Source of the DNA: Chryseobacterium taiwanense
GTDB taxonomy: Bacteria; Bacteroidota; Bacteroidia; Flavobacteriales; Weeksellaceae
Length of the DNA stretch: 64,000 nucleotides
Direction of reading: 5' to 3'
Assembly: GCF_000813825.1 (NCBI RefSeq)
Contig: NZ_JWTA01000010.1
Location: 1-64,000 of the forward strand
Numbering within the stretch: the first letter of the stretch is position 1; each line of letters starts with the position of its first letter. Below the pieces are notes generated by a model that did no database searches, was not told the DNA's origin, and worked only from the letters and a program-made list of their open reading frames with translations. The position numbers were made by a program, and so were the translations under genes. This document shows, in pieces, positions 36,181 through 45,079 of the stretch.

Positions 36181-36232
36181 TTGTCATTCTGACGAAGGAA
36201 GAATCTCTTTTAAAAATTATCTCCTGAGATAA
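36181..36232. repeat. Palindromic repeat half-element in operon gap
   Basis: Bases 36181-36207 read ttgtcattctgacgaaggaa and then gaatctc. The same core occurs at 50663-50740 and, diverged, at 44187-44267. A small TTATCTC/GAGATAA hairpin follows (36217-36232). It sits in the 94-bp gap before the BtrH-like gene and forms no obvious terminator. Confidence 0.75.
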
Positions 36233-36248
36233 ATAGATAAAAGCCCAA

Positions 36249-37244
36249 ATGGAACTTAATTTTGAACATCACCAAACAGCGCATTGCGAAAACGGTGTTG
36301 CCTCCAATTTATTATTGAACAAAGGACTAAAACTCAGCGAACCTATGATCTTCGGAATCGGTTCCGGATTGTTCTTTGTCTACTTACCCTTCTTAAAAGT
36401 AAATTTTGCTCCGGGGTTTAGCTATCGTCCGATGCCGGGTGCGATTTTCAGCAAGGCGGCAAAAAGACTGGGAATTAAAATCAAAAGAGAAAAATTCTCA
36501 AACCCAGCGGAAGCACAGAAAGCTTTAGAAAGAAATTTAAATCAGAATATACCAACAGGATTACAGGTGGGAGTTTTTAACTTAACCTATTTCCCTGAAG
36601 AATATAAATTCCATTTTAACGCCCACAATTTGGTTGTCTATGGAAAAGAAGACGGAAAATTCCTGATCAGCGATCCTGTGATGGATTATACCACTACTCT
36701 TACCGAAGCAGAACTTGAAAAGGTAAGATATGCCAAAGGAGCACTTCCTCCTAAAGGTCACATGTACTACCCTACTTACATTCCTGAAAATGTAAACTTG
36801 GAAGAAGCGATCAAAAAAGGGATCAAAGATACCTGTAAAAACATGTTGGCTCCTGTCCCTCTAATTGGGGTAAAAGCCATGAGATGGGTAGCAAGAAGCA
36901 TCCCGAAATGGGCAGAGAAAAAAGGAACGAAAGTAACCAATCATTATCTTGGTCAACTGATCAGAATGCAGGAAGAAATCGGAACTGGTGGTGGCGGTTT
37001 TAGATTTATTTATGGGGCATTTTTACAGGAAGCAGCAGTCATTCTTAAAAATGATAAGCTTAATGAACTTTCTAAAGAAATCACCTCTATCGGTGACCTT
37101 TGGAGAGATTTTGCGGTAGATATTGCAAGAGTTTACAAAAACAGAAACTCGAAAAGCGATATTTATAATCAGCTTTCAAAAACAATGCTTCATATTGCAG
37201 ATCTGGAAGAAGCTTTCTATAAAAAACTGAGAAAAGCGATCTAA
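36249..37244 (+). CDS. BtrH-like acyl-ACP transferase (BtrH N-terminal plus DUF4872)
   Basis: A 331-residue protein. The N-terminal domain starts with a conserved HC pair (H12-C13, in AHCENGVASNLL) and a long segment like BtrH, which moves an acyl group from an ACP onto the amine of ribostamycin in butirosin synthesis. The C-terminal part (about 170-325) looks like DUF4872. In this cluster an ACP-to-alcohol transfer joining aryl polyene acid and dialkylresorcinol would be the matching reaction, but that is inference. It is coupled with the ABC ATPase by TAATG overlap. Confidence 0.8.
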   Translation: MELNFEHHQTAHCENGVASNLLLNKGLKLSEPMIFGIGSGLFFVYLPFLKVNFAPGFSYRPMPGAIFSKAAKRLGIKIKREKFSNPAEAQKALERNLNQNIPTGLQVGVFNLTYFPEEYKFHFNAHNLVVYGKEDGKFLISDPVMDYTTTLTEAELEKVRYAKGALPPKGHMYYPTYIPENVNLEEAIKKGIKDTCKNMLAPVPLIGVKAMRWVARSIPKWAEKKGTKVTNHYLGQLIRMQEEIGTGGGGFRFIYGAFLQEAAVILKNDKLNELSKEITSIGDLWRDFAVDIARVYKNRNSKSDIYNQLSKTMLHIADLEEAFYKKLRKAI

Positions 37245-37999
37245 TGGAGAACTTAATTGAGATTAAAAATTTATATAAAAAATATAAAAATGCAGAAGAC
37301 TTTTCTGTAAATGATATCTCGTTGAATATTGAGAAAGACGAAATCTACGGAATTCTCGGTCCCAACGGAGCCGGAAAAACAACATTGATTTCCATGCTTT
37401 CAGGGTTGATAAAACCCACTTCAGGAAGTTTTAAAATCAATGGATTATCTCCTCAAAAAGACGGTTTTAAATTAAGACAAATCATCGGAATTGTTCCACA
37501 GGAATACGCTTTATATCCGACTTTGACTGCTAAAGAAAACTTAATGTATTTCGGAAGTCTTTACGGTTTAAGTCACAAAAAATTAAGAAATGCTATTGAT
37601 GAATCCTTAGAAATTATGGGATTATCAAAATTTGCAGATAAAAAAGTAGAACAGTTTTCAGGAGGAATGAAACGCCGTTGTAATCTGATTGCAGGAACCC
37701 TTCACAATCCTAAAGTTCTATTTCTGGATGAACCAACTGTTGGAGTTGATGTTCAGTCCAAAAAAGCCATTATCGATCATCTTTTGGATTTAAATAAAAA
37801 AGGAACCTGTATCATTTATACATCGCATCACCTTTCAGAAGCAGAAGAATTCTGTACAAAAATCGCCATCATCGACCACGGAAAAATCCACGCGGTCGGA
37901 ACACCTGAAGAATTGGTAAACAGAGTGACGAATGCTGAAAACCTAGAAGATGTTTTCATTTCATTAACCGGAAAAGAATTAAGAGATGTTGTTGTATAA
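37244..37999 (+). CDS. ABC transporter ATP-binding protein
   Basis: A 251-residue ATPase. Walker A is GPNGAGKTT (about 39-47), the Q-loop is near VPQEYALYPTL, the signature is FSGGMKRR and Walker B is VLFLDEPTVG followed by SHH in TSHHLSEAE. It fits the DRR/ABC-2 group and pairs with the permease downstream, which it overlaps by 14 bp. It is likely to export a lipid or pigment precursor across the inner membrane. The substrate cannot be told from sequence. Confidence 0.95.
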   Translation: MENLIEIKNLYKKYKNAEDFSVNDISLNIEKDEIYGILGPNGAGKTTLISMLSGLIKPTSGSFKINGLSPQKDGFKLRQIIGIVPQEYALYPTLTAKENLMYFGSLYGLSHKKLRNAIDESLEIMGLSKFADKKVEQFSGGMKRRCNLIAGTLHNPKVLFLDEPTVGVDVQSKKAIIDHLLDLNKKGTCIIYTSHHLSEAEEFCTKIAIIDHGKIHAVGTPEELVNRVTNAENLEDVFISLTGKELRDVVV

Positions 38000-39257
38000 A
38001 TTATGGAGAAGCTTCGTGAAAGAAGTTCTTTTACTGAAAAGAGATATCGGGGGAATCGTCATCATTTTCGTGATGCCTTTATTGCTGATCATTACCATTA
38101 CACTGATTCAGGATTCTACTTTCAAAAATCTGGAAGGCTCAAAAATCCCGATCATTTTTATTGATAACGACAAATCTGAAGTTTCAAAAAATATAAAACA
38201 CGAACTGGAAAGCAGCAAAACTTTCCAACTATTGACCAATTACACTGAAAAATCTGCTCAGGAAGCCGTTTTTGGAGGAGATTATCAAATGGCCATCGTT
38301 ATTCCTCAAAATTTAACGAAAGATTTAAATTCAAATATCGATGCCAAAGTTCAGGCAATTGTAAGTTCATTTGGATTGGATGAAAATGCAAACCAAAAAG
38401 TTCCGATTCCGGCTGTAAAAGCCAAAGAAATTCATTTATACTTTGATCCTGCCACCAATGCCGGATTCAAAAACTCAGTGATGAATTCCGTGAACAAAAT
38501 GGTTTTTGAGATCGAGAACCAAAAGATTTACAAAGCGTTCCAGGATCAGCTGGGAACCACAGAAAATCTTGAAGAAAATAAAAACTTAATCAGTTTCAAA
38601 GAAATCACTCCGAAAAAAGGAAAAATGGAAGTGATTCCAAATTCGGTTCAGCATAACGTTCCGGCTTGGGCATTGTTCGCAATATTCTTTATCGTAGTTC
38701 CTTTGTCTATTAATTTGGTTAAAGAAAAAAGCCAGGGAACAAGCGTGAGAGCAAGAATCAGCCCGACTCCTTATTTCATCCATATTTTAGGAAAAACATT
38801 TACCTATCTTATCATCTGTATCATTCAGTTTTTACTGATGGTTGCCGTAGGAATTTATCTTTTCCCTTATATGGATTTACCTCAATTTGATGTCACAGGA
38901 AAAATGTTCCAGCTTATTGTCGTAACATTATTTTCAGGATTGGCAGCCATTGGTTTCGGTGTTTTATTAGGAACCATTGCTGATACTCAGGAACAGTCTG
39001 CACCCTTCGGAGCAACGTCTGTTGTGGTTTTAGCTGCCATCGGAGGAATCTGGGTTCCGGTATTTTTAATGCCAGAATTTATGCAGTCAGTGGCAAAATT
39101 CTCTCCTATGAATTGGGGACTAAATGCCTACTATGACATCATTCTAAGAAACAGCGGAATCGGTGGAATTGCAAAAGAGCTCACCTTCTTATTTTTATTC
39201 TATCTTGCCATGGTTGGGATTTCATTAATTTACGAAAGAAAACAAAATGCAGTCTAA
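37986..39257 (+). CDS. ABC-2 type permease
   Basis: A 423-residue ABC-2 permease. One N-terminal helix (about 20-42) precedes a large extracytoplasmic domain (about 43-225), and about five helices follow (from about 230 to 418). This is the YhhJ/DrrB-like layout. It partners the ATPase upstream (14 bp overlap) and overlaps the thioesterase gene by 11 bp. Start ATG 37986 is kept because a membrane-proximal KLWRSFVKEVLLLKRD cytoplasmic segment follows. Export of flexirubin or a precursor is inferred from position. Confidence 0.92.
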   Translation: MLLYKLWRSFVKEVLLLKRDIGGIVIIFVMPLLLIITITLIQDSTFKNLEGSKIPIIFIDNDKSEVSKNIKHELESSKTFQLLTNYTEKSAQEAVFGGDYQMAIVIPQNLTKDLNSNIDAKVQAIVSSFGLDENANQKVPIPAVKAKEIHLYFDPATNAGFKNSVMNSVNKMVFEIENQKIYKAFQDQLGTTENLEENKNLISFKEITPKKGKMEVIPNSVQHNVPAWALFAIFFIVVPLSINLVKEKSQGTSVRARISPTPYFIHILGKTFTYLIICIIQFLLMVAVGIYLFPYMDLPQFDVTGKMFQLIVVTLFSGLAAIGFGVLLGTIADTQEQSAPFGATSVVVLAAIGGIWVPVFLMPEFMQSVAKFSPMNWGLNAYYDIILRNSGIGGIAKELTFLFLFYLAMVGISLIYERKQNAV

Positions 39258-39669
39258 AGAAAATTTAACTTGTACAGAAGTCGTTAGAGTAAGATTCAAT
39301 GAGACAGATCCATTGGGAATTGTTTGGCACGGTCATTATATCGTCTATTTCGAGGACGGAAGAGAAGCTTTCGGAAGACAGCATGGTTTGACGTATCTTG
39401 ACATTCAAAAAGCGGGTTACGTTACACCCATTGTAAAAAGTACTTGCGAACATTTTCTTCCTTTAAAATATGGAGAAACATTTAAAATTGTAACCACTTT
39501 TGTGAATTCCAATTCGGCAAAATTAATTTACAGATACGAACTCTTCAACGAAGAAAATAAATTGGTCTGCTCAGGAGAAACCATTCAGGTATTCTTAGAT
39601 TCAGACAATAATTTGTGCTTATATAATCCTGAGTTTTTTCAGGCGTGGAAAGATAAAATGGGATTATAA
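39247..39669 (+). CDS. Acyl thioesterase, 4HBT hotdog fold
   Basis: A 140-residue single hotdog domain. VRFNETDPLGIVWHGHYIVYFEDGRE carries the Asp and helix of 4-hydroxybenzoyl-CoA thioesterase/YbgC enzymes. In aryl polyene clusters a thioesterase (ApeK-like) releases or edits ACP-bound chains. Its stop overlaps the next start by one base (TAATG), so it is coupled to the ketosynthase. Whether it acts on the polyene or on the alkyl chain is unknown. Confidence 0.88.
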   Translation: MQSKENLTCTEVVRVRFNETDPLGIVWHGHYIVYFEDGREAFGRQHGLTYLDIQKAGYVTPIVKSTCEHFLPLKYGETFKIVTTFVNSNSAKLIYRYELFNEENKLVCSGETIQVFLDSDNNLCLYNPEFFQAWKDKMGL

Positions 39670-40817
39670 TGAAGAAGGAAATTTATATTACAGATTATAA
39701 CTGCGTCACTCCTTTAGGATTTGATGTTTCTTCAAACTGGAATGCCCTTTTAGAAGGAAAATCAGGCGTAGCTTTACATAAAATTATAGAAAATCAAGAG
39801 CCGTTTTACGCTTCTATGATTGATTCTGAAAAACTGGAAAACGAGTTTAACAGATTCTTCGACGGAGCTCAGAATGACAATTCGACTTTTACAAGGCTTG
39901 AAAAAATGTTTTTGTTAAGCTTAAAACCTCTAGTTGAAAAACATCCTGTTTCAGATGAAACGGCTTTTATTTTATCAACAACAAAAGGAAATATCAGTTC
40001 ACTAAAAAACCAAACCTCTTTACCGGAAAGCGTTTTCCTTTCAAGCTTGGCTCAAAAGATCGCTGATTTTTTCGGGATTAAAACCAAACCTATTGTTGTT
40101 TCTAACGCCTGTGTTTCTGGAGTAATGGCGATTGCCGTTGCCAAAAATATGATTCAGGCAGGAAAATATAAAGATGCTTTTGTAATTGCCGGAGATGAAA
40201 TTTCCGAGTTTGTCATTTCAGGTTTCAATTCTTTCCAAGCGATCGGAACAGAAATCTGCAAACCTTACGATAAAAATCGTGACGGAATTAATATTGGTGA
40301 AGCAACTGCAGCAGTTTATATAACTTCTGAATTAAATCAAAACGAAAAATTTAGTTTTAAAATTTTAGGAGATTCAGCAATTAATGATGCCAATCATATT
40401 TCCGGTCCTTCAAGAACCGGTGACGGATTATTTGCAAGCATCAAAAATGCAATGACAGAAGCCCATATTTCAGCAGAAAAAATCGATTTTATTTCCGCTC
40501 ATGGAACAGCGACAATATATAATGATGAAATGGAAGCTATCGCTTTTAACAGAATGGAATTACAAAACGTTCCCCTAAACAGTATGAAAGGCTATTACGG
40601 ACATTGTCTGGGAGCTTCAGGATTACTGGAAAGTATTATTTCTATGGAAAGTGCAAGAAATAATATCCTAATTCCATCTAAAAACTTCAAAGAAACGGGA
40701 ACTTCCCAACTTTTGAATATTATTAAAGAAAACCAACCTGCGGAAATCAGCTATATTTTGAAAACAGCTTCAGGTTTTGGTGGGTGTAATGCGGCAATTG
40801 TTTTAGAAAAATGTTAA
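39669..40817 (+). CDS. Beta-ketoacyl-ACP synthase (FabF-like)
   Basis: A 382-residue ketosynthase. Nucleophile C148 ([12 protein letters not shown]) and both His motifs ([11 protein letters not shown] and [10 protein letters not shown]) are present, so it should condense malonyl-ACP with a growing chain. The N-terminal first 130 residues are more divergent than in FabF, as in aryl polyene KS. It begins one base before the thioesterase ends, and the half-size KS-like protein follows after 1 bp. It is a candidate partner for that protein or for the Cys-less protein at 43022. Confidence 0.88.
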   Translation: MKKEIYITDYNCVTPLGFDVSSNWNALLEGKSGVALHKIIENQEPFYASMIDSEKLENEFNRFFDGAQNDNSTFTRLEKMFLLSLKPLVEKHPVSDETAFILSTTKGNISSLKNQTSLPESVFLSSLAQKIADFFGIKTKPIVVSNACVSGVMAIAVAKNMIQAGKYKDAFVIAGDEISEFVISGFNSFQAIGTEICKPYDKNRDGINIGEATAAVYITSELNQNEKFSFKILGDSAINDANHISGPSRTGDGLFASIKNAMTEAHISAEKIDFISAHGTATIYNDEMEAIAFNRMELQNVPLNSMKGYYGHCLGASGLLESIISMESARNNILIPSKNFKETGTSQLLNIIKENQPAEISYILKTASGFGGCNAAIVLEKC

Positions 40818-40818
40818 A

Positions 40819-41367
40819 ATGAAAACCATGAAGAAAACAGACATTTGCACCATAGAGCATTCAAAAATTGTTCTCAACAATGAGGTTATTTTTGAAACCC
40901 AAACTGAAAATTTTTCAGACTTTGCAAAAGAAGCCTATAAAACGTTAGAGCTAAATTATCCGAAGTTTCACAAAATGGATAGCTTAAGCAAACTCGCTTT
41001 TCTTGCCTCTGAAATGATTTTAAAAGATGAAGATCACAGCAGAACAGCATTAGTTTTTGCCAACAGGTCATCAAGTTTAGATACCGATTTTAAATATCAG
41101 GAAAGCATCAATTCTCAGGAAAATTACTTCCCGAGTCCAGCTGTTTTCGTGTACACTTTACCGAACATTTGTGTAGGTGAAATCAGTATCAAACACAAAA
41201 TGCAGACAGAGAATGCTTTTTTTGTTTTGGATGAATTTGATGAAAATTTTTTAAACGATTACTCAGAGCATATTTTACAGTCGGGCAAGGCTGATAAAGT
41301 ATTGTGCGGCTGGGTAGAACTCTATCAGGAAAGTTATAATGCTTTTGTATATTTGCTGACATTGTAA
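40819..41367 (+). CDS. Half-size ketosynthase-like protein
   Basis: A 182-residue protein resembling only the N-terminal half of a thiolase-fold ketosynthase. The [14 protein letters not shown] helix, [11 protein letters not shown] strand and [25 protein letters not shown] region can be matched to the dimer face and active-site loop of KS proteins. There is no TACSS cysteine and no His motifs. It cannot be a full catalyst. A structural or chain-length partner of the adjacent KS is likely (inference). It is read 1 bp after the KS stop. ATG 40828 is an alternative start. Confidence 0.75.
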   Translation: MKTMKKTDICTIEHSKIVLNNEVIFETQTENFSDFAKEAYKTLELNYPKFHKMDSLSKLAFLASEMILKDEDHSRTALVFANRSSSLDTDFKYQESINSQENYFPSPAVFVYTLPNICVGEISIKHKMQTENAFFVLDEFDENFLNDYSEHILQSGKADKVLCGWVELYQESYNAFVYLLTL

Positions 41368-41371
41368 ATTT

Positions 41372-41473
41372 GATAATTTGAAAATTACCATTAAAGTACA
41401 ACGATTATTTAACAGAATATTTTTTATTTTAAAATTCAATATCTGATATAATTCAATACATTTTCAAATTATC
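41372..41473. repeat. 13-bp inverted repeat before the ACP gene
   Basis: GATAATTTGAAAA (41372-41384) has its exact complement at 41461-41473, with 76 AT-rich bases between. Together they fill the 135-bp gap between the half-KS and acp genes. A second TTTTCAAATT follows (41486-41495). It could fold into a long weak hairpin in mRNA; no terminator T-run follows. Confidence 0.75.
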
Positions 41474-41502
41474 TCATTAATATATTTTCAAATTAAATTT
41501 TT

Positions 41503-41760
41503 ATGGAAAACTTAAGAGAAGAATTAAAACACAAAATTATCGAAGTTCTTAACCTAGAAGACGTTGCAGTAGAAGAAATCAAAGATACAGATCCTTTATT
41601 CGGAGGAGGTCTTGGATTGGATTCTATCGACGCGCTTGAATTGATAGTTCTTCTTGATAAAGAATACGGAATCAAATTATCTGATCCCAAAAAAGGGAAA
41701 GAGATTTTCGCTTCTATCGAGACAATGGCGAAATTCATTGAAGAAAACAGAACAAAATAA
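41503..41760 (+). CDS. Acyl carrier protein (first copy)
   Basis: An 85-residue ACP. The phosphopantetheine site is S41 in GLGLDSIDALEL, a DSI variant of DSL, followed by a DKEYGIKL helix. A GGG stretch precedes it (FGGGLGLDS). It carries the growing chain for the KS proteins encoded on both sides. Small inverted repeats flank the gene. A second, less similar ACP lies in the opposite operon (53402-53656), consistent with separate polyene and alkyl pools (inference). Confidence 0.93.
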   Translation: MENLREELKHKIIEVLNLEDVAVEEIKDTDPLFGGGLGLDSIDALELIVLLDKEYGIKLSDPKKGKEIFASIETMAKFIEENRTK

Positions 41761-41770
41761 ATTAATATAC

Positions 41771-41811
41771 CAATGTATCGATCCGGCAGAAACCGTTGTA
41801 TTGATACATTG
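41771..41811. repeat. CAATGTATC inverted repeat
   Basis: CAATGTATC (41771-41779) and GATACATTG (41803-41811) flank a 23-bp spacer. TTACATT follows directly. A related CTAACAATGTAAC palindrome occurs beside the second ACP gene (53318-53381). Confidence 0.65.
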
Positions 41812-41825
41812 TTACATTTTGCAAC

Positions 41826-43025
41826 ATGGGTCAAAAAATTGCCATAACAGGAATGGGCATCATTTCCGCGATTGGAAACAATGTGGAAGAAAATTTGAGT
41901 TCGTTAAAAACCGGAAAACATGGGATTTCAGACATTCAGTTGTTTGAAACACGCCATACCGGAAATATAAAAACGGGCGAGATCAAGTTATCTAATGAAG
42001 AGCTTGTACAAAAACTTCAGTTAAATGAAGACAATAATGCTACAAGAACCTCTTTATTAGGAATGGTTGCCGCAAAAGAAGCCGTAGAAAGTGCCGGAAT
42101 TTCTGACATTAATGAATATAAAACAGGATTGATCTCCTCAACCAGTGTTGGCGGAATGGATATCACTGAAAAATATTTCTACACCTACGAAGACTTCCCT
42201 GAAAAGCAAAAATATATTGACGCTCATGATGCCGGAAATTCATCATTGCTGATTGCAGATTATTTAGGCTTACAAGGAATGGTTTCTACCATCAGTACAG
42301 CCTGTTCATCTGCAGCCAATGCCATTATGATGGGCGCAAAACTGATTAAAAACGGTGTTTTAGACCGGGTAATTGTCGGTGGAACAGATTCTCTTTCAAA
42401 ATTTACGTTGAATGGTTTCAGCACGTTGATGATTCTTACGGATTCTTATAACACGCCTTTCGACAACGACAGAAAAGGTCTGAACTTAGGTGAAGCTGCT
42501 GCTTTCATCGTTTTGGAATCGGATGAAGTCGTGAAAAAGGAAAACAAAAAAGTTCTGGGTTATCTTTCAGGATATGGAAATGCTAATGACGCCCATCACC
42601 AAACCGCTTCTTCGGAAAACGGACAAGGAGCTTATTTAGCCATGGAAAAAGCTTTGAAAGTTTCAGGATTAGAGAAAGAAAATATTGATTATATAAACGT
42701 TCACGGAACGGCAACTCCTAATAATGATTTATCGGAAGGAATTGCCATGATCAGAATTTTTGGAGAAAATAATGTTCCTGAATTCAGTTCTACGAAAGCA
42801 TTTACAGGTCATACTCTTGCTGCAGCTGCAGGAATTGAAGCCGTTTATTCTTTATTAGCGATTCAGAATAATATTATTTTTCCGAATCTGAATTTTAAAA
42901 CAAAAATGGAAGAATTTGATTTGACTCCTGTAACTGAACTCAAAGAGAAAAATATCAACCACGTTCTTTCCAATTCGTTTGGTTTTGGGGGAAATTGTTC
43001 AACTTTAATTTTCTCAAAATCATGA
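41826..43025 (+). CDS. Beta-ketoacyl-ACP synthase (FabF/ApeO-like)
   Basis: A 399-residue ketosynthase with an intact triad: C160 (STACSSAANA), the first His in VHGTATPNND and the second in TGHTLAAAAG. The start MGQKIAITGMGIISAIG is the standard KS N-terminus. The gene overlaps the next one by ATGA (43022-43025), so it is translated together with a Cys-less KS-like protein, the organisation of a KS/chain-length-factor pair in type II systems. It follows acp by 65 bp. Confidence 0.93.
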   Translation: MGQKIAITGMGIISAIGNNVEENLSSLKTGKHGISDIQLFETRHTGNIKTGEIKLSNEELVQKLQLNEDNNATRTSLLGMVAAKEAVESAGISDINEYKTGLISSTSVGGMDITEKYFYTYEDFPEKQKYIDAHDAGNSSLLIADYLGLQGMVSTISTACSSAANAIMMGAKLIKNGVLDRVIVGGTDSLSKFTLNGFSTLMILTDSYNTPFDNDRKGLNLGEAAAFIVLESDEVVKKENKKVLGYLSGYGNANDAHHQTASSENGQGAYLAMEKALKVSGLEKENIDYINVHGTATPNNDLSEGIAMIRIFGENNVPEFSSTKAFTGHTLAAAAGIEAVYSLLAIQNNIIFPNLNFKTKMEEFDLTPVTELKEKNINHVLSNSFGFGGNCSTLIFSKS

Positions 43026-44083
43026 GCGTAGTTTACATCAACAGTGCGGCCTGTATTTCGATTCAGGACACTTTAAATGAAAATTTTTTCCAAAACTTAC
43101 AGCCTGTACATTCACCTCAGGTTTTAAAAGCTATTGAACCCAATTACAAAGAATTCATTCCGCCTGCAGCAAGCAGAAGAATGTCTAAAACGGTAAAAAT
43201 GAGTTCCGTAGCATCAAAATATGCTTTACAAGAAGCTGGAATAGAAAATCCTGATGCGATTATCGTAGGGACAGGAATGGGTTGTTCCCAGGATTCTGAA
43301 AAGTTTTTAAAAAATGTGATTGATAATAACGAAGAGTTTCTTACTCCTACGTATTTTATTCAATCCACACACAATACAGTTGCGGGACAAATTGCCTTAG
43401 GTTTGCAATGTCACGCGTATAATTTCACGTATGTAAATACTTCTTCGTCTCTGGAATTTTCTTTTTTAGATGCAAAACTTCAGATCAATGACGGTGAAGC
43501 AGATAACATTTTGGTAGGTTCTACAGACGAACAAACCGACCGTACCATGGAATTGTACAAATTAAACAAAACCATTAAAAAAGAAGAAAATCTTCCCGTT
43601 GATTATTTAAACTCAACAACCAATGGAGTCATTTGGGGAGAAGGAGCCAGCTTTTTTGTCTTAGGAAAAGATAAAACAGAAAATTCTTATGCTCAATTAA
43701 AAGATATTCAGATCAGCAGCAGATTAAATTTAGAAGAAACTCATCAATTTGTTGAAGATTTTTTGGCTAAAAATAATTTGAAAAATGATGAAATTGATGC
43801 TGTTATTTTAGGTTACAGCGGAGATGCAAAATCTGATGTTTATTATACGAATGCAATGGGTTTATTTCAAAATTCAGCCTTATTGTATTACAAGCATTTG
43901 AGTGGAGAATTCAATACGGCAAGTGGTTTTTCAACATTTCTTGCTTGTCATATTCTTAAAAATCAAAAAATTCCGGAAGTGATGATGATTAATGATTTAA
44001 AAAAAGAGGAAATTAAATACACTCTTCTTTATAATCATTTGGGAGGAAATGATCATAGCTTGGTTTTGTTGGAAAGAGCTTAG
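43022..44083 (+). CDS. Cys-less ketosynthase-like partner (chain length factor type)
   Basis: A 353-residue thiolase-fold protein. At the nucleophile position the sequence reads VNTSSSLEF (138-146), so Cys is Ser141 in my alignment. The first His motif (HGTxT) is replaced by GYSGDAKSD. Only a KHLSGEF His remains. It therefore cannot act as a condensing enzyme and fits the chain-length-factor role beside the intact KS, whose stop it overlaps (ATGA). The start at 43022 gives MSVVYINSAACISIQ. This matches the ApeO/ApeC type pair of aryl polyene synthesis (inference from family knowledge). Confidence 0.85.
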   Translation: MSVVYINSAACISIQDTLNENFFQNLQPVHSPQVLKAIEPNYKEFIPPAASRRMSKTVKMSSVASKYALQEAGIENPDAIIVGTGMGCSQDSEKFLKNVIDNNEEFLTPTYFIQSTHNTVAGQIALGLQCHAYNFTYVNTSSSLEFSFLDAKLQINDGEADNILVGSTDEQTDRTMELYKLNKTIKKEENLPVDYLNSTTNGVIWGEGASFFVLGKDKTENSYAQLKDIQISSRLNLEETHQFVEDFLAKNNLKNDEIDAVILGYSGDAKSDVYYTNAMGLFQNSALLYYKHLSGEFNTASGFSTFLACHILKNQKIPEVMMINDLKKEEIKYTLLYNHLGGNDHSLVLLERA

Positions 44084-44145
44084 TTTGTTGAATTTATTCT
44101 TAACGCAAAGAGTACAAAGAAATTTAAATTTTGAAAATATATTCC

Positions 44146-44165
44146 GTTCGCAAAGACGTTTCACT
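44146..44165 (-). repeat. Dispersed repeat (inverted copy of 35212-35231)
   Basis: The complement of this 20-bp stretch matches 35212-35231 with one mismatch. Neighbouring sequence (44099-44110, aacgcaaagagt) has the TTTGCGTT core that recurs near 35270, 60700 and 60850. It lies in the 240-bp gap after the Cys-less KS gene. Confidence 0.85.
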
Positions 44166-44186
44166 CAGCAAAAGTAAAACATAGTC

Positions 44187-44267
44187 TTTGTCATTCGGAA
44201 CGAAACGAAGTGAAGCAAGGAATCTAAGTAACGTTAAAATACGCTGAGATTCCTACGGAATGACAAA
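44187..44267. repeat. Palindromic repeat element, diverged copy
   Basis: TTTGTCATTC (44187-44196) pairs with GAATGACAAA (44258-44267). Inside, GGAATCT (44219-44225) pairs with AGATTCC (44247-44253). The core tcattc...ggaatct is shared with elements at 36181 and 50663. It forms an 81-nt hairpin in the gap before the deacetylase. Confidence 0.85.
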
Positions 44268-44323
44268 CACATCGTTTAAAGTGCTAAGAAGCTGAAAATT
44301 TCAGATTTAAAACCAATTAAAAG

Positions 44324-45079
44324 ATGAAACATTATCTGTTTATTCTATTTTATCTTTTCTGTAACGTTTTTATTTATGCGTTTCATGGGACTTTTTGGGT
44401 GTATTTCTTTTGTTTTATTGGATTTACCGCAGTTTTAACATGGGGTTCTTTTGATATTACATTAAGGTATTTCATCAACAGCGTTACTCATAAAAGAACA
44501 AAAATCAAAGAAGTTGCTTTGACTTTCGATGATGGTCCGACCGAGTTTACACCTAAATTTTTAGATCTATTAAAAGAAAATAACATAAAAGCTACCTTTT
44601 TCTGTATTGGAAAACAGATTGAAAAATATCCTGAAACCTTTCAGAGAATTATTGCAGAAGGACATACTATTGGAAATCATACCTATTCACATTCCAACAA
44701 CACAGGATTTCTATCTACCTCGAAAATGGTTGAGGAAATTGACAACTGTGATGAAATCATGTTAAAGGCTGGAAATCTAAAAACCAATTTATATCGCCCT
44801 CCTTTCGGAGTTACCAATCCAAGTATTGCAAAAGCAATAAAAAAAACTCATAAAAAAAGCATCGGCTGGAATGTCCGTTCTTTGGATACTATTACAGAAG
44901 ATGAGAAAAAAATTTACCAAAGAGTTACTAAAGGTATTAAAAAAGGGAGCATTATTCTTCTTCACGACACTTCAGAAAAAACCTACAATGTGTTGGTAGA
45001 TTTATTAGTATTTTTGAAGGATAAAAACTACTCAACTTTTACGGTTGATTCATTGATTAAAAATCAAAAAAATGATTAA
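44324..45079 (+). CDS. Polysaccharide deacetylase (CE4) family protein
   Basis: A 251-residue protein with two N-terminal membrane helices (about 1-50) and a NodB domain. Metal and catalytic motifs are LTFDDGPTEF (D, D of motif 1), HTYSHSN (His pair of motif 2), RPPFG (motif 3) and ILLHDTS (motif 5). CE4 enzymes remove acetyl groups from glycans, or act on small acyl substrates. In aryl polyene clusters the substrate is unknown. It overlaps LolA by 8 bp. Confidence 0.9.
   Translation: MKHYLFILFYLFCNVFIYAFHGTFWVYFFCFIGFTAVLTWGSFDITLRYFINSVTHKRTKIKEVALTFDDGPTEFTPKFLDLLKENNIKATFFCIGKQIEKYPETFQRIIAEGHTIGNHTYSHSNNTGFLSTSKMVEEIDNCDEIMLKAGNLKTNLYRPPFGVTNPSIAKAIKKTHKKSIGWNVRSLDTITEDEKKIYQRVTKGIKKGSIILLHDTSEKTYNVLVDLLVFLKDKNYSTFTVDSLIKNQKND

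Noticed and set aside
41493..41834. Minus-strand open frame across the ACP gene
   Set aside because: It is the shadow of the ACP coding frame, with an amino acid mix unlike a protein.
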